The position numbers and the translations under genes were made by a program. From Amycolatopsis deserti (GTDB taxonomy: Bacteria > Actinomycetota > Actinomycetes > Mycobacteriales > Pseudonocardiaceae): a DNA stretch of 64,000 nt. The notes under the pieces are model-generated. The model ran no database searches and had not been told where the DNA came from. It was given only the letters and a program-made list of their open reading frames with translations. Where the stretch lies: assembly GCF_014653945.1 (NCBI RefSeq), contig NZ_BNAU01000001.1:806001-870000 (forward strand). The letters run 5' to 3'. Shown one piece after another: positions 1 to 10,275 of the stretch. How positions within the stretch are numbered: position 1 is the first letter of the stretch; every line of letters begins with the position of its first letter.

Positions 1-354
1 GTCGTAGGGGCCGACGACGCTGGCGGGTCCGGCGAAGTAGAAGGCGGGGATGTCGTACCAGATGTCGGGTAGGTCCTCGGTGACGCCGCGTGCCGCCATG
101 GCGTTGCGCATGTGCTGCAGGTAGCACAGGGAGTCCCGCATCGACGGAGGGCGAGGGATCGGGGCGAGGAGCCGCACGTCATTCAGCGCGACGGTGTCGG
201 TGCTTCGGCCTGCGGCCTCGTCCAGAGTGGCGGGCAGTGTCCCCTTTCGCAGATGGTCGAGCAGGGTCTCGCCGGGCGGCAGGGCGTGGATTGTGCCGCC
301 GTCGACGGCGCCGACTCGTTCTCCGGTCTCTGTCGCGAATGTGGCCCAGCGCAT
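1..354 (-). CDS. Fumarylacetoacetate hydrolase (FAH) family protein, 5' part only
   Basis: The first 118 residues of a protein that runs off the left edge. The N-terminus, with the stretch PPSMRDSLCYLQHMRN followed by a WYDIPAFYF segment, matches FAH-family enzymes (acylpyruvate hydrolases and 2-keto-4-pentenoate-type hydratases or hydrolases), which cleave or hydrate C-C bonds in ring-fission products. The catalytic metal site lies outside the window. The ATG at 354 has GGAGG six bases upstream. It is the most downstream visible gene of a minus-strand operon, 36 bases after the carboxylesterase. The substrate is unknown; an aromatic-derived keto acid would fit the neighbours. Confidence 0.75.
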   Translation of the reverse strand, partial: MRWATFATETGERVGAVDGGTIHALPPGETLLDHLRKGTLPATLDEAAGRSTDTVALNDVRLLAPIPRPPSMRDSLCYLQHMRNAMAARGVTEDLPDIWYDIPAFYFAGPASVVGPYD

Positions 355-390
355 GTGTACCTCCGGTCGTGGGAATCGGGTGCGGCCCGG

Positions 391-1923
391 TCAGGCCGCG
401 CCGAGCCAGAGCCCGGCGAGTGGCTCCGGCGGTTCGGTCACAGGTGAGAAGCCGCTGGTGGATATGGCCAGCGTCTGGGGCTGTCGGGCACTGTGGCGCG
501 GCCACTCGCCCTGGGGTGGCCGGGGGCGTCCGTTCGTGGCGAATGCGGCCCATGCCGCCCGCATCTGCTCGGCGAGGGCGACGTCGACCTCGCCGGCCAG
601 GTGCTGGCCCGCCTCTGTGTCGCCGGTGTCGAACAGGTACGGCAGCTCGGCTCCGTGCACCGCGCCGATCGGCTGGCCGTCGCGGATCGTGGGCTGGTCG
701 AAGCGGTAGCAGAAGACGGGGGAATGGTCCGCGGCCGCGCGGGCAAGCGCGAAGGCCGGGTAGCGCAGCGCGGCATCGCCCAGGACGGCGGCGGCGAGTC
801 GTTCGTTCGGCGCCTGCGGGTAAAGCCGACGGTAGGTCGACTCGATGGCGGGGCCGAGCGGCCCGAAGCGCTCCAGAACGCCAGCGAGCAACCCTTGGGC
901 CAGGGCGGGATCGTGTGCAGCCGCTGCGATGGCCGTCTCGAGGTGCAGAACGGCTTCGTCGCGTGTGTTGCCCACGAGCAGCGGTATGTCCGCGGCGGCG
1001 CCCCGGGCGAGCGCGCTGAGCGGATCTTCCGGGAGGACGTCGCCGTCGACGACCGGGTTGAAAGCCATGGACGCTCCGTCGAAGAACTCTCGCATGGAGC
1101 CCGCGAAGGCCTCGTCGCTGAGCTGGGTCTGCGCGTCCAGCAGGCTGCTCAGGGGGGCGGCGCGAAGCGCCTCGAGCGAGTCGCGGGGAATCCCGAGCCC
1201 GTCGGCCATCCGACGGGTCACCTCCACCGCGGAGTCCCACGACACCGCGTAGGGCGCACCCGGGGAGCCGATGACCGCCCTGTGCACCAGGCCGCGCGCA
1301 TGCGGCGAGGCGAGCAGGCACGCCACGATCATCGCTCCCGCCGAGTGACCGGCCAGGGTGACGTTGTCGGGGTCTCCGCCGAAGGCGGTGATCTCCTCAC
1401 GCACCCAACGCAGGGATGCGATGATATCGAGCAGAGCGGCGTTGGCCGAGCCTGCTGCGGAGGGCTCGGCCACTGCGGCGAATCCGAGCGCCCCGAGCCG
1501 GTAGTTGACGTTGACCTCGACCAGGCCGTGCCGGCTCAGCCCGCCACCGCGGTAGAGGGGGTCGCCGCCGGACCCGAGGGCGAACCCGCCACCGTGGATC
1601 CACACGAACACCGGCAGCCCGGACCGGCCGGGGGAGGGGGTCCGCACGGACAGGGTGAGACAGTCCTCGCTTTGCGGCAGCCTGGAGCGGTAGACCTCGC
1701 CGACGACCGCGAACGTCTGCCGCTGGGGCGCCGCCGGCCCCGGTCCTGAGACCGGCCGGACGCCGGACCAGGGCAGTGGGGGCGCGGGCGGCGCGAACCT
1801 CAGCTTGCCGACCGGTGGGGCGGCGTACGGTATCGCGTCGAACAGATGGCTTCCGTCCGGTTCGAGGAGTCCCGTCAGCTTCCCGGAACCGGTCGTGAGG
1901 ACGCTCGCGCCGAGGGCCGTCAT
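391..1923 (-). CDS. Type-B carboxylesterase
   Basis: 510 residues, the usual length of type-B carboxylesterases (alpha/beta hydrolases of the cholinesterase group). Visible landmarks are the oxyanion-hole motif HGGGF, the block SEDCLTLSV, and the nucleophile elbow GHSAG with Ser194; most relatives have GESAG. The start ATG overlaps the stop of the upstream acyl-CoA synthetase as ATGA, so translation is probably coupled. It would hydrolyse a carboxylic ester, perhaps an aryl or hydroxycinnamoyl ester, before CoA activation by its neighbour. The substrate is inference. Confidence 0.9.
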   Translation of the reverse strand: MTALGASVLTTGSGKLTGLLEPDGSHLFDAIPYAAPPVGKLRFAPPAPPLPWSGVRPVSGPGPAAPQRQTFAVVGEVYRSRLPQSEDCLTLSVRTPSPGRSGLPVFVWIHGGGFALGSGGDPLYRGGGLSRHGLVEVNVNYRLGALGFAAVAEPSAAGSANAALLDIIASLRWVREEITAFGGDPDNVTLAGHSAGAMIVACLLASPHARGLVHRAVIGSPGAPYAVSWDSAVEVTRRMADGLGIPRDSLEALRAAPLSSLLDAQTQLSDEAFAGSMREFFDGASMAFNPVVDGDVLPEDPLSALARGAAADIPLLVGNTRDEAVLHLETAIAAAAHDPALAQGLLAGVLERFGPLGPAIESTYRRLYPQAPNERLAAAVLGDAALRYPAFALARAAADHSPVFCYRFDQPTIRDGQPIGAVHGAELPYLFDTGDTEAGQHLAGEVDVALAEQMRAAWAAFATNGRPRPPQGEWPRHSARQPQTLAISTSGFSPVTEPPEPLAGLWLGAA

Positions 1924-3449
1924 GGTTGCGGCTCCGTCAGGACATTGGCGCGGAGCAGGCCCTTGCGGACCTTCCCGACCGACGTGCGGGGCAGCGCGTC
2001 GACGAACTCCACGACCGAGGGCACCTTGAACGACGCGAGATGTGTTCGGCAGTGCTCGAGCAGCTCGGCCTCGGTGACCGCGTGTCCCGGTCGTAAGGCT
2101 ACGACCACCTTGAACGCTTCGTCGAGCATGTCGTCCGGAATGCCGACGGCCGCGGACTCGGCGACGGCGGGATGTGTCTCGACCACCCGTTCCACCTCGG
2201 CGGCGGCGACGACCTCCCCGCCACGCTTGATCACGTCTCGCGCGCGGTCGTGGAACCGGAGGAACCCGTCCTGTTCCACACGCACGATGTCGCCGGTGTG
2301 CAGCCAGCCGTCGCGGATCATCGCGTTCGTGGCCTCGGGGTTGTCGTGGTAGCCCGCCATCAGCGTGATTCCCGGCTCGCCGCCGACGAGCAACTCGCCC
2401 ACCTCGCCCACAGCGGCGTCGACACCGTCTTCGGTCACCACGCGCAGGCGGCTCCCGCTCAGCGGCGTGCCTATCGTCGCGTTGTCCCTGCGCCGGTCGA
2501 GCGGATTCATTGTCGGGGGCGCGATGGTCTCGGTCATCCCGTACATCTGCAGCAGCCCGGTCGCGTAGCGCTCCTCGAACTCCTTGAGCTCGTCGGGAGT
2601 GAGGTTCTGCGCGAAACACACCTCGCGCAGATCGTTGTCCGCGTCGGCCGGGTCCCGGGGCTGAGAGAGGATCATGCGCATGGGTGCGGCGAAGAGGCTG
2701 CCCAGGGTCGCTTTGTGGCGGCGCGCCTGCGCCGCCCAGCGAGACGCCGAGAACCTTTCCATCACCGCGGCTGAGGCTCCGGTGACCAGGCTCGACATCA
2801 CCGAGTAGTACTGGGCGTTGGCGTGGAAGACGGGCAGCACCACGAGCCATCGGTCCGCGGGCCGCATCCGCAGGTTTTCGGCGATCACCGTGCCGGCGTG
2901 CAGGTAGTTGGCGTGAGTGACGACCACTCCCTTCGGGCGGCTGGTGCTCCCGGACGTGTACATGATGGACAGTGGGTTCCGCGGGTCGACAGGCTCAGCG
3001 GTGACCTCGTCGCCGGAGCGTCCGTCGAAGTCGGCTCCGGTGCGGATGATCGGGACACCCGCGAGAGTCGCGGTCTCCGCGAGATCGTCGGCGTCCTGTT
3101 CCAGGACGACCATCCGGCAGTCCGCATGTCCGACGACGAAGTCCAGCTCGTCGGCGGTGCTACCCGGATTCACCGGAACGATGACCGAACCGCTCAACGC
3201 AGCCCCGAACCAGCAGGCGAAGAACTCGGGGCGGTTGCGGGTGGCGATCGCGAAGCGTTCGCCACTCCGGACGCCGGCCCCGGCGAGCACGGACTGCCCC
3301 CGGCGGGCGAGCGCGACCGTCTCGGCGTAGGTGTAGGTCGTTGTGGAGCCGTCGCTCTCGAACAGCAGGAAAGGGGCGTCGGGAGTTCGTTCGGCCTGGT
3401 CGAGCAGGATGGCGCCGAGCCCGCGGTCGCCGAAGGGCAGTATCGTCAC
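1920..3449 (-). CDS. AMP-dependent acyl-CoA synthetase
   Basis: 509 residues of the ANL (AMP-forming ligase) family. The P-loop-like motif is MYTSGSTSRPKGV, the adenine motif is MYGMTET, followed by GWLHTGD and the hinge DRARDVIKRGGE; the C-terminal catalytic lysine lies in PRTSVGKVRKG. It activates a carboxylic acid to its CoA thioester. Start is GTG at 3449 with GGAG just upstream, nine bases after the stop of the 40-residue protein. Its stop overlaps the esterase start. The substrate is not readable from sequence; an aromatic or hydroxycinnamic acid would fit the context. Confidence 0.9.
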   Translation of the reverse strand: MTILPFGDRGLGAILLDQAERTPDAPFLLFESDGSTTTYTYAETVALARRGQSVLAGAGVRSGERFAIATRNRPEFFACWFGAALSGSVIVPVNPGSTADELDFVVGHADCRMVVLEQDADDLAETATLAGVPIIRTGADFDGRSGDEVTAEPVDPRNPLSIMYTSGSTSRPKGVVVTHANYLHAGTVIAENLRMRPADRWLVVLPVFHANAQYYSVMSSLVTGASAAVMERFSASRWAAQARRHKATLGSLFAAPMRMILSQPRDPADADNDLREVCFAQNLTPDELKEFEERYATGLLQMYGMTETIAPPTMNPLDRRRDNATIGTPLSGSRLRVVTEDGVDAAVGEVGELLVGGEPGITLMAGYHDNPEATNAMIRDGWLHTGDIVRVEQDGFLRFHDRARDVIKRGGEVVAAAEVERVVETHPAVAESAAVGIPDDMLDEAFKVVVALRPGHAVTEAELLEHCRTHLASFKVPSVVEFVDALPRTSVGKVRKGLLRANVLTEPQP

Positions 3450-3458
3450 GGCGCGCTC

Positions 3459-3581
3459 CTACCGGTTCCGGTTGCGCTCGCGGGCAGCGACCCGGCCGGC
3501 GAACTCGTGCGCGTTGCCGTTGGAGGACCAGTGGCAGTCAGTCGCGTCGGGGTGGCAGCAGGTGGAATCAGTGGTGGTCAT
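3459..3581 (-). CDS. Small Cys/His-rich protein, 40 residues, unknown
   Basis: An open frame of 40 codons between the transporter and the acyl-CoA synthetase. ATG at 3581 is preceded by AAGGAGG at good spacing, and the stop lies nine bases before the synthetase GTG. The N-terminal half carries Cys-Cys-His, then Cys-His-Trp (CCHPDATDCHW), suggesting a metal site; the C-terminal half is basic (RERNRNR) and resembles no domain I know. Position inside a tight operon and the strong ribosome site argue it is translated. Function unknown. Confidence 0.6.
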   Translation of the reverse strand: MTTTDSTCCHPDATDCHWSSNGNAHEFAGRVAARERNRNR

Positions 3582-3618
3582 CGAGGGCCTCCTTCTGGAT
3601 CAGGGGGATTCGCGTGGG

Positions 3619-4944
3619 TCAGGCGTCGGCGAGAGGCTTGCGATAGGTCTCTCGCAGCGCCAGGGCCGACAGCAGGGAGATGACGCCCGCGCCCACGATG
3701 AAGTAACCCGGCACGATCGGGTTGCGGGTGGCGGCGGTCAGCCACGTCATCAACAACGGGGTGCCGCCGCCGAAGACCATGTTGGCGAAGGTGTAGATGA
3801 TCGAGACGCCGCCGTAGCGCACGACGGTCGGAAACATTTCGGAGGAGAACACGGCCAGCTGGGAGTTCAGCGGTGCCGCGGCCACGGCGAACAGCACGAA
3901 CGCGGTCAGTGCCAGCCCGAAGCTGTGCTGGTTGAGCAACCAGAAGCATGGGTAGCCGACGACGATCTGGGCGGCCGCACCGCCGATGAGCATCGGCCTG
4001 CGTCCGACGGAGTCGGACAGCCTGCCCATGATCGGCAGCAACGCCACATAGACCAGCAGGCTGATCACGGTGAGCGTCAGAGCCTCGCGCAGTGTGGTGG
4101 TCTTGGTGACCGCGAGGTAGGACGGCACGTAGACGTAGAAGATGTAGGTGGGCAGGGACGACGCGACCAGGACGCCGAGCCCGACGACGATCTCCCTCGG
4201 ATACGTGCGGATCACGAACAGGATCGGGGTCCGCACGTCCTTCCGCTCGGACTTCACCGCCTCGAAGTGGGGCGTCTCCTCCAGCCGGAGGCGCAGGTAG
4301 AGCCCGATGAAACCGAGGGGCAGCGCCACCAGGAATGGGATCCGCCAGCCCCAGCTCGACATCTGCTCCGGGCTCAAGATCGACGAGACCGTGGCCCCGA
4401 CGATCGCTCCGAAGGCCAGGCCGGCGCCGAAGCCCACGGTGATCCAGGATCCGTAGAGGCCACGCCGGTTCGGTGGCGCGTACTCGACGACGAATGAGGC
4501 GGCCCCACCGAATTCACCGCCGGCGGAGAAGCCCTGGATGAGGCGAAGCGCGACCAGCAGGACCGCGGCGAGGGGTCCGGCAGCGGCGTAGGTCGGCAGC
4601 AGTCCGATCAGGAACGAGGCCCCCGACATCACCAGGATCACCGCGGACAGCGTGGTCCGGCGGCCGATGCGGTCGCCGAGGTTGCCGAACACCAGCGCGC
4701 CGATCGGCCGGGCGACGAACGCGGCGCCGTAGACGGCGAAGGCCGTGAGCAGCGAGGTCGTAGGATCCGCGGCGGGGAAGAAGAGCGGTCCGATCACCGC
4801 GGCGAGTGAGCCGTAGACGAAGAAGTCGTACCACTCGACGAAGTTGCCGACGACTGCACCGACGGTCGCCCGTCGCTGCACCGCCCGGTTGTGAGTCGCC
4901 GTGCTGACAACGGCTGGCGGGGTCGATGGCGAAGAAGCGTCCAC
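3619..4944 (-). CDS. MHS-family MFS transporter (metabolite:H+ symporter)
   Basis: 441 residues with about twelve hydrophobic segments. The start of TM1 carries NFVEWYDFFVYG and the TM2-3 loop carries GNLGDRIGRRTT, both typical of the MHS family (ShiA, ProP and aromatic acid permeases). I chose GTG at 4944 because GGAGG lies seven bases upstream; a longer frame to 5112 would add an atypical hydrophilic leader. It is first in the minus operon and divergent from the PucR-type regulator, so it likely imports the aromatic or organic acid handled by this operon. Confidence 0.9.
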   Translation of the reverse strand: MDASSPSTPPAVVSTATHNRAVQRRATVGAVVGNFVEWYDFFVYGSLAAVIGPLFFPAADPTTSLLTAFAVYGAAFVARPIGALVFGNLGDRIGRRTTLSAVILVMSGASFLIGLLPTYAAAGPLAAVLLVALRLIQGFSAGGEFGGAASFVVEYAPPNRRGLYGSWITVGFGAGLAFGAIVGATVSSILSPEQMSSWGWRIPFLVALPLGFIGLYLRLRLEETPHFEAVKSERKDVRTPILFVIRTYPREIVVGLGVLVASSLPTYIFYVYVPSYLAVTKTTTLREALTLTVISLLVYVALLPIMGRLSDSVGRRPMLIGGAAAQIVVGYPCFWLLNQHSFGLALTAFVLFAVAAAPLNSQLAVFSSEMFPTVVRYGGVSIIYTFANMVFGGGTPLLMTWLTAATRNPIVPGYFIVGAGVISLLSALALRETYRKPLADA

Positions 4945-5096
4945 GACGATGCCTCCTGTCCACCACGATGTGGGCGGTTCGACTGGTGTGCCGCCGGCTC
5001 CCGGACTGCTCCGGGGTACGGCGCGATGACCGTCACTCTGCTCTCGGCAGGGGGGCGACGACAACGTCCCGTCGGCCAAACAGTCAGCCCGCCGAA

Positions 5097-5125
5097 TTGT
5101 CCGCGCGTACAAACATCGAACGATG
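5097..5125. promoter_or_regulatory. Dyad elements in the divergent transporter/regulator promoter region
   Basis: The 297 bases between the transporter (minus) and the PucR-type gene (plus) hold two neighbouring small dyads: TTGT-N8-ACAA at 5097-5112 and CATCG-AA-CGATG at 5114-5125. Their place between divergent genes makes them candidate operators for the PucR-type protein. The arms are short and could be chance in GC-rich DNA. Confidence 0.3.
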
Positions 5126-5241
5126 AACCGCGCTGTTGAGTGCTAGAATTCGTTCTCGATTGGGCGTCGCGACCAAGTCGTATCCACAGTCGCCCCCTGA
5201 GGCTGCCCTCGGCACACGACCGACAGGAGAGGCGCATCGAA

Positions 5242-6417
5242 GTGCAGGACCCAGACAACAAGGCCTTGCTGAACCCCGTCTTGGAGCGGGTGCTGCAGAC
5301 GATGTCCGACCACGCCGCGGCTATCGCGGCGGAAACAGCGGACGCTGTCCATCGCAGGATCGCGGACTACCGGCTGGTCCCCCACGAGTCACTCGTGCAG
5401 TCGGCTCTGCGCAACCACGCGCGCGTCGCCAGGGCTCTGCGTGAGGGCAGGGGACCGGGCGAGGACGACATGATCGAGGAGGCCTGGATCGTCCGCGAGC
5501 GTGTCCGCTCGGGAGTGCCGATCGAGAACGCGCTGCACGCCTACCGACTGTCCATCAGCATCTTGCGCACCTACTTCACCCGGTGGGCCGTGGAGTTCGG
5601 GTTGGACAGCGCCGAGACTCTGCGTGGTGTGAATGCACTGTGGGAAGTGACGGATGTCGTGACGTTGCGGCTGGCCGCGGAGCATCGCGACGAGGAACTC
5701 AACCTCGCCCGCCATGATGAGCGGCAGCGGTTCAACTTCCTCCACGCCCTGCTCACCGGTGCCACCGGGCCGAATCACCACGCCCTGTGCGCTACATACG
5801 GACTTCCGGTCGGCATCTCCTACGTCACCTTGCGCGCCAGGGCCACCGCGGAGCAGGGGCTGCGCACCATGACCGAACTCGTGGCCAGGACGACTCGCCG
5901 TGCGCCCTCCTTGATCGGCATCTTCGAGGGGGACGTCGCCGGTGTCGTCGCGACTCCGCCCGTGATTCCCGAGCGGCTGGCGGTGGCTGTCGGTCCGGCC
6001 GTCGAACTGGCCGACCTCCCGATCTCCTTCCGGCGCGCCAGCCAGGTCCTCGACGTGGGGCTGGCGTTCGGCATGTCGGGCTTGCTGACAGCGGAGAGGC
6101 TGTCTCTACGGCTGGCCGTGGCATCAGCCGACGACGTCGGTGCGTTGCTGGTGGAGCGCTACATAGCGCCCACGGAGTCCGAAACAGACGGAGGCAAGCA
6201 GCTGCGGGAATCGGTCACGGCCTATCTCGCGGCGAACCGCAACGTGCGCGACGCCGCGACGCGACTCTGCGTCCACCCGAACACGCTGCGCTACCGGCTT
6301 CACAAGTTCGAGACGATGACTGGGCGCGACCTCAGCCTCGACGCGGTCGCGTTCGAAGCGTGGTGGGCTCTGCAACGGTCGTCGTGGGAAGCCGGGTCGA
6401 AAGATCCTCGAGGGTGA
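5242..6417 (+). CDS. PucR/CdaR-type transcriptional regulator
   Basis: 391 residues. The N-terminal ~180 residues form a helical region seen in many actinobacterial PucR-like regulators, the middle is a GGDEF-like domain, and the C-terminus is the PucR helix-turn-helix (NRNVRDAATRLCVHPNTLRYRL), followed by the usual end region with WWALQ. I chose GTG at 5242, with AGGAG upstream, rather than the upstream ATG at 5140. It is divergent from the transporter operon and is the obvious candidate to control it, probably in response to the transported acid or its CoA ester. Confidence 0.85.
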   Translation: MQDPDNKALLNPVLERVLQTMSDHAAAIAAETADAVHRRIADYRLVPHESLVQSALRNHARVARALREGRGPGEDDMIEEAWIVRERVRSGVPIENALHAYRLSISILRTYFTRWAVEFGLDSAETLRGVNALWEVTDVVTLRLAAEHRDEELNLARHDERQRFNFLHALLTGATGPNHHALCATYGLPVGISYVTLRARATAEQGLRTMTELVARTTRRAPSLIGIFEGDVAGVVATPPVIPERLAVAVGPAVELADLPISFRRASQVLDVGLAFGMSGLLTAERLSLRLAVASADDVGALLVERYIAPTESETDGGKQLRESVTAYLAANRNVRDAATRLCVHPNTLRYRLHKFETMTGRDLSLDAVAFEAWWALQRSSWEAGSKDPRG

Positions 6418-6821
6418 CGCGTCCTGGACCTTCGATCGCGACTTCGGCGACGCCGTCCCCGGCGAATCTCCCGAACTGCGTCAGATCGCCAAGGCCAACC
6501 GGGTGTTCCTGCACCGCATGGTCCGGTATCGCATCGGGAAGGGCATCGCCCCAGTTCATCGACATCGGATCGGGCTATGCCAACGATGCGGCACGCACAC
6601 GAGGTCGCCGACGAAGTCAAGCCTGGGGTGCCCGGTTGGTCTACGCCGAGTACGACCCGATCGCGGTCGTGCACTCCGACGACTTGCTCGAAGAACACGG
6701 AGACACCCGCCGCCACGCGGCGATCGACCTGCAGGCCGTCGCCGATCAGTGCTGGGCCGGAGTCGTTGACCAAGCACGCACCAGAGCAGTCAAGTTGCCC
6801 GCCGAGACAAGCGCCGAGTAG
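6401..6821 (+). pseudogene. Remnant of a DUF574-type SAM-dependent methyltransferase
   Basis: Homology to the actinobacterial S-adenosyl methyltransferase family (PF04672/DUF574) jumps between frames. The frame at 6401 reads ELRQIAKANRVFLHRMVRY; another near 6550 reads PQFIDIGSG (the SAM-binding strand); a third near 6580 reads MRHAHEVADEVKPGVP; and the frame ending at 6821 reads RLVYAEYDPIAVVHSDDLL. That order is the family order, so this is one gene broken by at least three frameshifts, with the N-terminus and most of the C-terminal half lost. It overlaps the 3' end of the PucR-type gene. No function expected. Confidence 0.6.
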
Positions 6822-7224
6822 GCGGATGGCGGCCCGCCATATCCTCCCTACGCCGACCCCCCGGGATCAAAGAGCGTGGCCGACACCCTCGCAGCCCAGC
6901 GCACCCAGGAGCAGCGCTGGGCTGCGATTTACCACGACGTCAAGAGCATGTCGAGCGCCGCCCACCACGACGACAGCACCACCGAGGGCTTCTCCTGGAG
7001 TCGTGCCGACGCAGAGCCATCTTGGCAGTTACGGCCCGGTTTGCTGGGTAGATACACCGGTGGGAAGTGAACGTTCACGTGGCCGACTGTGGGTTACTGC
7101 AACACCATCCAGGCGGCAGAGGCGTCAGGTGCGCGCTTGGTCGCGTCTGTGTCAGGGGTGGACTTGAGTTCATGGACAGGTCGAGAGGCGTCGCGTGGGT
7201 CGGTCTCTCGTCGTGTGGGGTGGG
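6822..7224. other. Non-coding stretch, no convincing gene
   Basis: About 400 bases between the methyltransferase remnant and the SDR stop. A 64-codon open frame at 6876-7070 starts with GTG but has no ribosome site and no recognisable domain. A perfect 12-base palindrome, GTGAACGTTCAC, lies at 7067-7078. Together with the decayed gene before it, this looks like scar tissue at the border between two functional blocks. Confidence 0.4.
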
Positions 7225-7965
7225 TCAGTGCAGGAGGCCGCCGCCGTCGTGGACGAGGCATTGGCCGGTCATCAGGGCGGCGTCGGGGGAGGCGAGGAAC
7301 GCGACGAGGCCGGCGAAGTCGTCGGGCGTGACGTATTCCTGAATGGCTTGCTGCGCCATGGTGCGCGCGAAGACCGCGTCATCGGAGTGAGCACGTGTAC
7401 CAGGGGTCGCGACCTGCGCCGGCATGACCGCGTTGACGGTGATGCGGTGTTCGCCGAGCTCGCGCGCCATCACGCGGGTCATGCCGATCAACGCGCCCTT
7501 GCTGGCGACGTAGGCGAGCTGGCCGGGGCCGCCGGTGAAAAAGGTGCGCGAGGCGACGTTGATGATCCGTCCGCGGTGGTCGCTGTCGCGGAGGTGGGGG
7601 AAGCAGGCCTGCACCATGAGCAGGGTGCCGACGGCGTTGACGTCGAAGTAGCGGTGGAGTTCGTCCGGCGTCGCTTGGAGCAAGCTCGTTCGGCCGGAGA
7701 GCAACCCGGCGTTGTTGACGAGGATGTCGATCCCGCCCGTGCGCGCCGCGACCTCGGCTGCGGTGTCGGCGACGGCGGTCGGATCGGTGACGTCGCAGAT
7801 CCACGGCGTGACCCGTGGCGGGAGCAAGTCGTCCGCCCGTTCCAGATCGAGAGCGGCTACCGCGGCCCCTTCGGACGCCAGCCGGTGGGCGATGGCCCTG
7901 CCCAGTCCGCCTGCCGCGCCGGTGACGATCGCGGTCCTGCCCGCCAGCCGGAGCTCAGCCGTCAT
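7225..7965 (-). CDS. SDR-family oxidoreductase
   Basis: 246 residues, classical short-chain dehydrogenase length. Cofactor motif TGAAGGLG (residues 15-22), NNAG at 84-87, catalytic Ser139, Tyr152 and Lys156 (YVASK), and the C-terminal GQCLVHDGG block are all present. ATG at 7965 has AGGAGG upstream. It lies 204 bases after the O-demethylase and is separated from it by two strong hairpins, so it may have its own promoter. NAD(P)-dependent oxidation or reduction of an aromatic-pathway alcohol or ketone is likely; the substrate is unknown. Confidence 0.88.
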   Translation of the reverse strand: MTAELRLAGRTAIVTGAAGGLGRAIAHRLASEGAAVAALDLERADDLLPPRVTPWICDVTDPTAVADTAAEVAARTGGIDILVNNAGLLSGRTSLLQATPDELHRYFDVNAVGTLLMVQACFPHLRDSDHRGRIINVASRTFFTGGPGQLAYVASKGALIGMTRVMARELGEHRITVNAVMPAQVATPGTRAHSDDAVFARTMAQQAIQEYVTPDDFAGLVAFLASPDAALMTGQCLVHDGGGLLH

Positions 7966-8081
7966 TGATCCTCCTACCGTGATGTGCGGGCCGTTGTCGC
8001 GGAGTGGGCGCCGCCGAAGAGTTCATACCCAGGCCGAGGGGACGCCGTGGGTTCGATACCGAGGCCGACGGCGCGGAAGGG

Positions 8082-8130
8082 TGCCGGCCGGGTGACGATG
8101 AGGGCGCTTGCGGATGTCACCCGGCCGGCA
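8082..8130 (-). terminator. Strong hairpin terminator (15-bp stem)
   Basis: Perfect inverted repeat TGCCGGCCGGGTGAC at 8082-8096 and its complement at 8116-8130, with a 19-base loop. It lies just past the stop of the minus-strand O-demethylase gene (8170), so it most likely ends the galB/aldolase/demethylase transcript. There is no clear U-tract, as is common in actinobacteria. Confidence 0.7.
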
Positions 8131-8156
8131 GGGCCGCCGCCACCACGCGGCGGCCC
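8131..8156 (-). terminator. Second hairpin of a tandem terminator (10-bp stem)
   Basis: GGGCCGCCGC at 8131-8140 pairs with GCGGCGGCCC at 8147-8156 around a six-base loop. It directly abuts the larger hairpin at 8082-8130 and is the first structure formed after the demethylase stop codon. The two together make a tandem terminator. Confidence 0.6.
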
Positions 8157-8169
8157 GCGGTCTGAACTG

Positions 8170-9588
<1,419 letters not shown>

Positions 9589-10275
9589 CTAGTGATCGGC
9601 GGCGACGTAGGTGACGCCGAGTTCCTTCAGCTTTTCGCGGAGGCCGTAGCGGTCCAGGCCAAGTTCGCCTTCGCGAAACGCGCGACGGGCCGCCTCTTCC
9701 TTCTCAGTACGGGCCTGTGACTTGACCCGCGCCTCGTCGATGTCCTCGCGGGGGACGACCATGGCGCCGTCGTCGTCGGCGAGGATCGCGTCGCCGGGGT
9801 GGATCAGCTGTCCGCCGACGACGACGGGCACGTTGACCGCACCCGCGGTGGCCTTGACGGTGCCCTGCGCGGACACGGCGGCAGACCACACCGGGAAGTC
9901 CATGGCGCGCAGGTCGGCCACGTCGCGGACGCCGGTGGTGGTGACCAGCCCGCGCACGCCCCGGTAGGCCAGCGCGGTGGCGAACAGCTCGCCGAACAGG
10001 CCGTCGTGGCACGTAGAGGTCGTGGTGACGACGAGGAGGTCGCCGGGCCGGCACTGTTCGACAGCGGCGTGGATCATCAGGTTGTCGCCTGGCCAGCACA
10101 ACACCGTGACGGCGGTGCCGCCGACCCGGGCGCCGTCCTGGATCGGCCGCAGCTCCGGGCCGAGCAAACCGGTGCGCCCCAGCGCTTCATGCACGGTGGC
10201 AACGCCGTACTCGGCGAGTTTGTCGACCTGTTCAGTTGAGGCGCGGGGTGGGTCGGTGACGATGACCGTCCTCAT
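9589..10275 (-). CDS. ligK: 4-carboxy-4-hydroxy-2-oxoadipate (CHA) aldolase, RraA-like fold
   Basis: 228 residues of the RraA/HMG-CHA aldolase family. It would split CHA to pyruvate and oxaloacetate, the last step of the gallate and protocatechuate 4,5-cleavage routes (LigK, GalC and ProA proteins). The start ATG at 10275 overlaps the galB stop as ATGA. The motif GVRDVADLRAMDFPVWS and the adjacent VGGQLIHPGDAILADDDGA give the family metal and substrate site. Its partnership with galB makes the aldolase assignment much more likely than a ribonuclease-regulator role. Confidence 0.88.
   Translation of the reverse strand: MRTVIVTDPPRASTEQVDKLAEYGVATVHEALGRTGLLGPELRPIQDGARVGGTAVTVLCWPGDNLMIHAAVEQCRPGDLLVVTTTSTCHDGLFGELFATALAYRGVRGLVTTTGVRDVADLRAMDFPVWSAAVSAQGTVKATAGAVNVPVVVGGQLIHPGDAILADDDGAMVVPREDIDEARVKSQARTEKEEAARRAFREGELGLDRYGLREKLKELGVTYVAADH

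Noticed and set aside
391..2850. An 819-codon open frame on the minus strand covering two genes
   Set aside because: Only the part from 1923 down encodes the esterase; the rest lies inside the synthetase in the wrong frame.
3459..3581. RiPP or mycofactocin precursor at the 40-residue ORF
   Set aside because: No radical SAM, maturase or leader-type motif nearby, and the Cys/His pattern looks metal-binding.
6876..7070. A 64-codon small gene
   Set aside because: No ribosome site, no domain, and it lies in a decayed region.
9589..10275. RraA-type ribonuclease E regulator
   Set aside because: The protein overlaps galB by ATGA and precedes a demethylase, which fits the CHA aldolase branch of the same fold.
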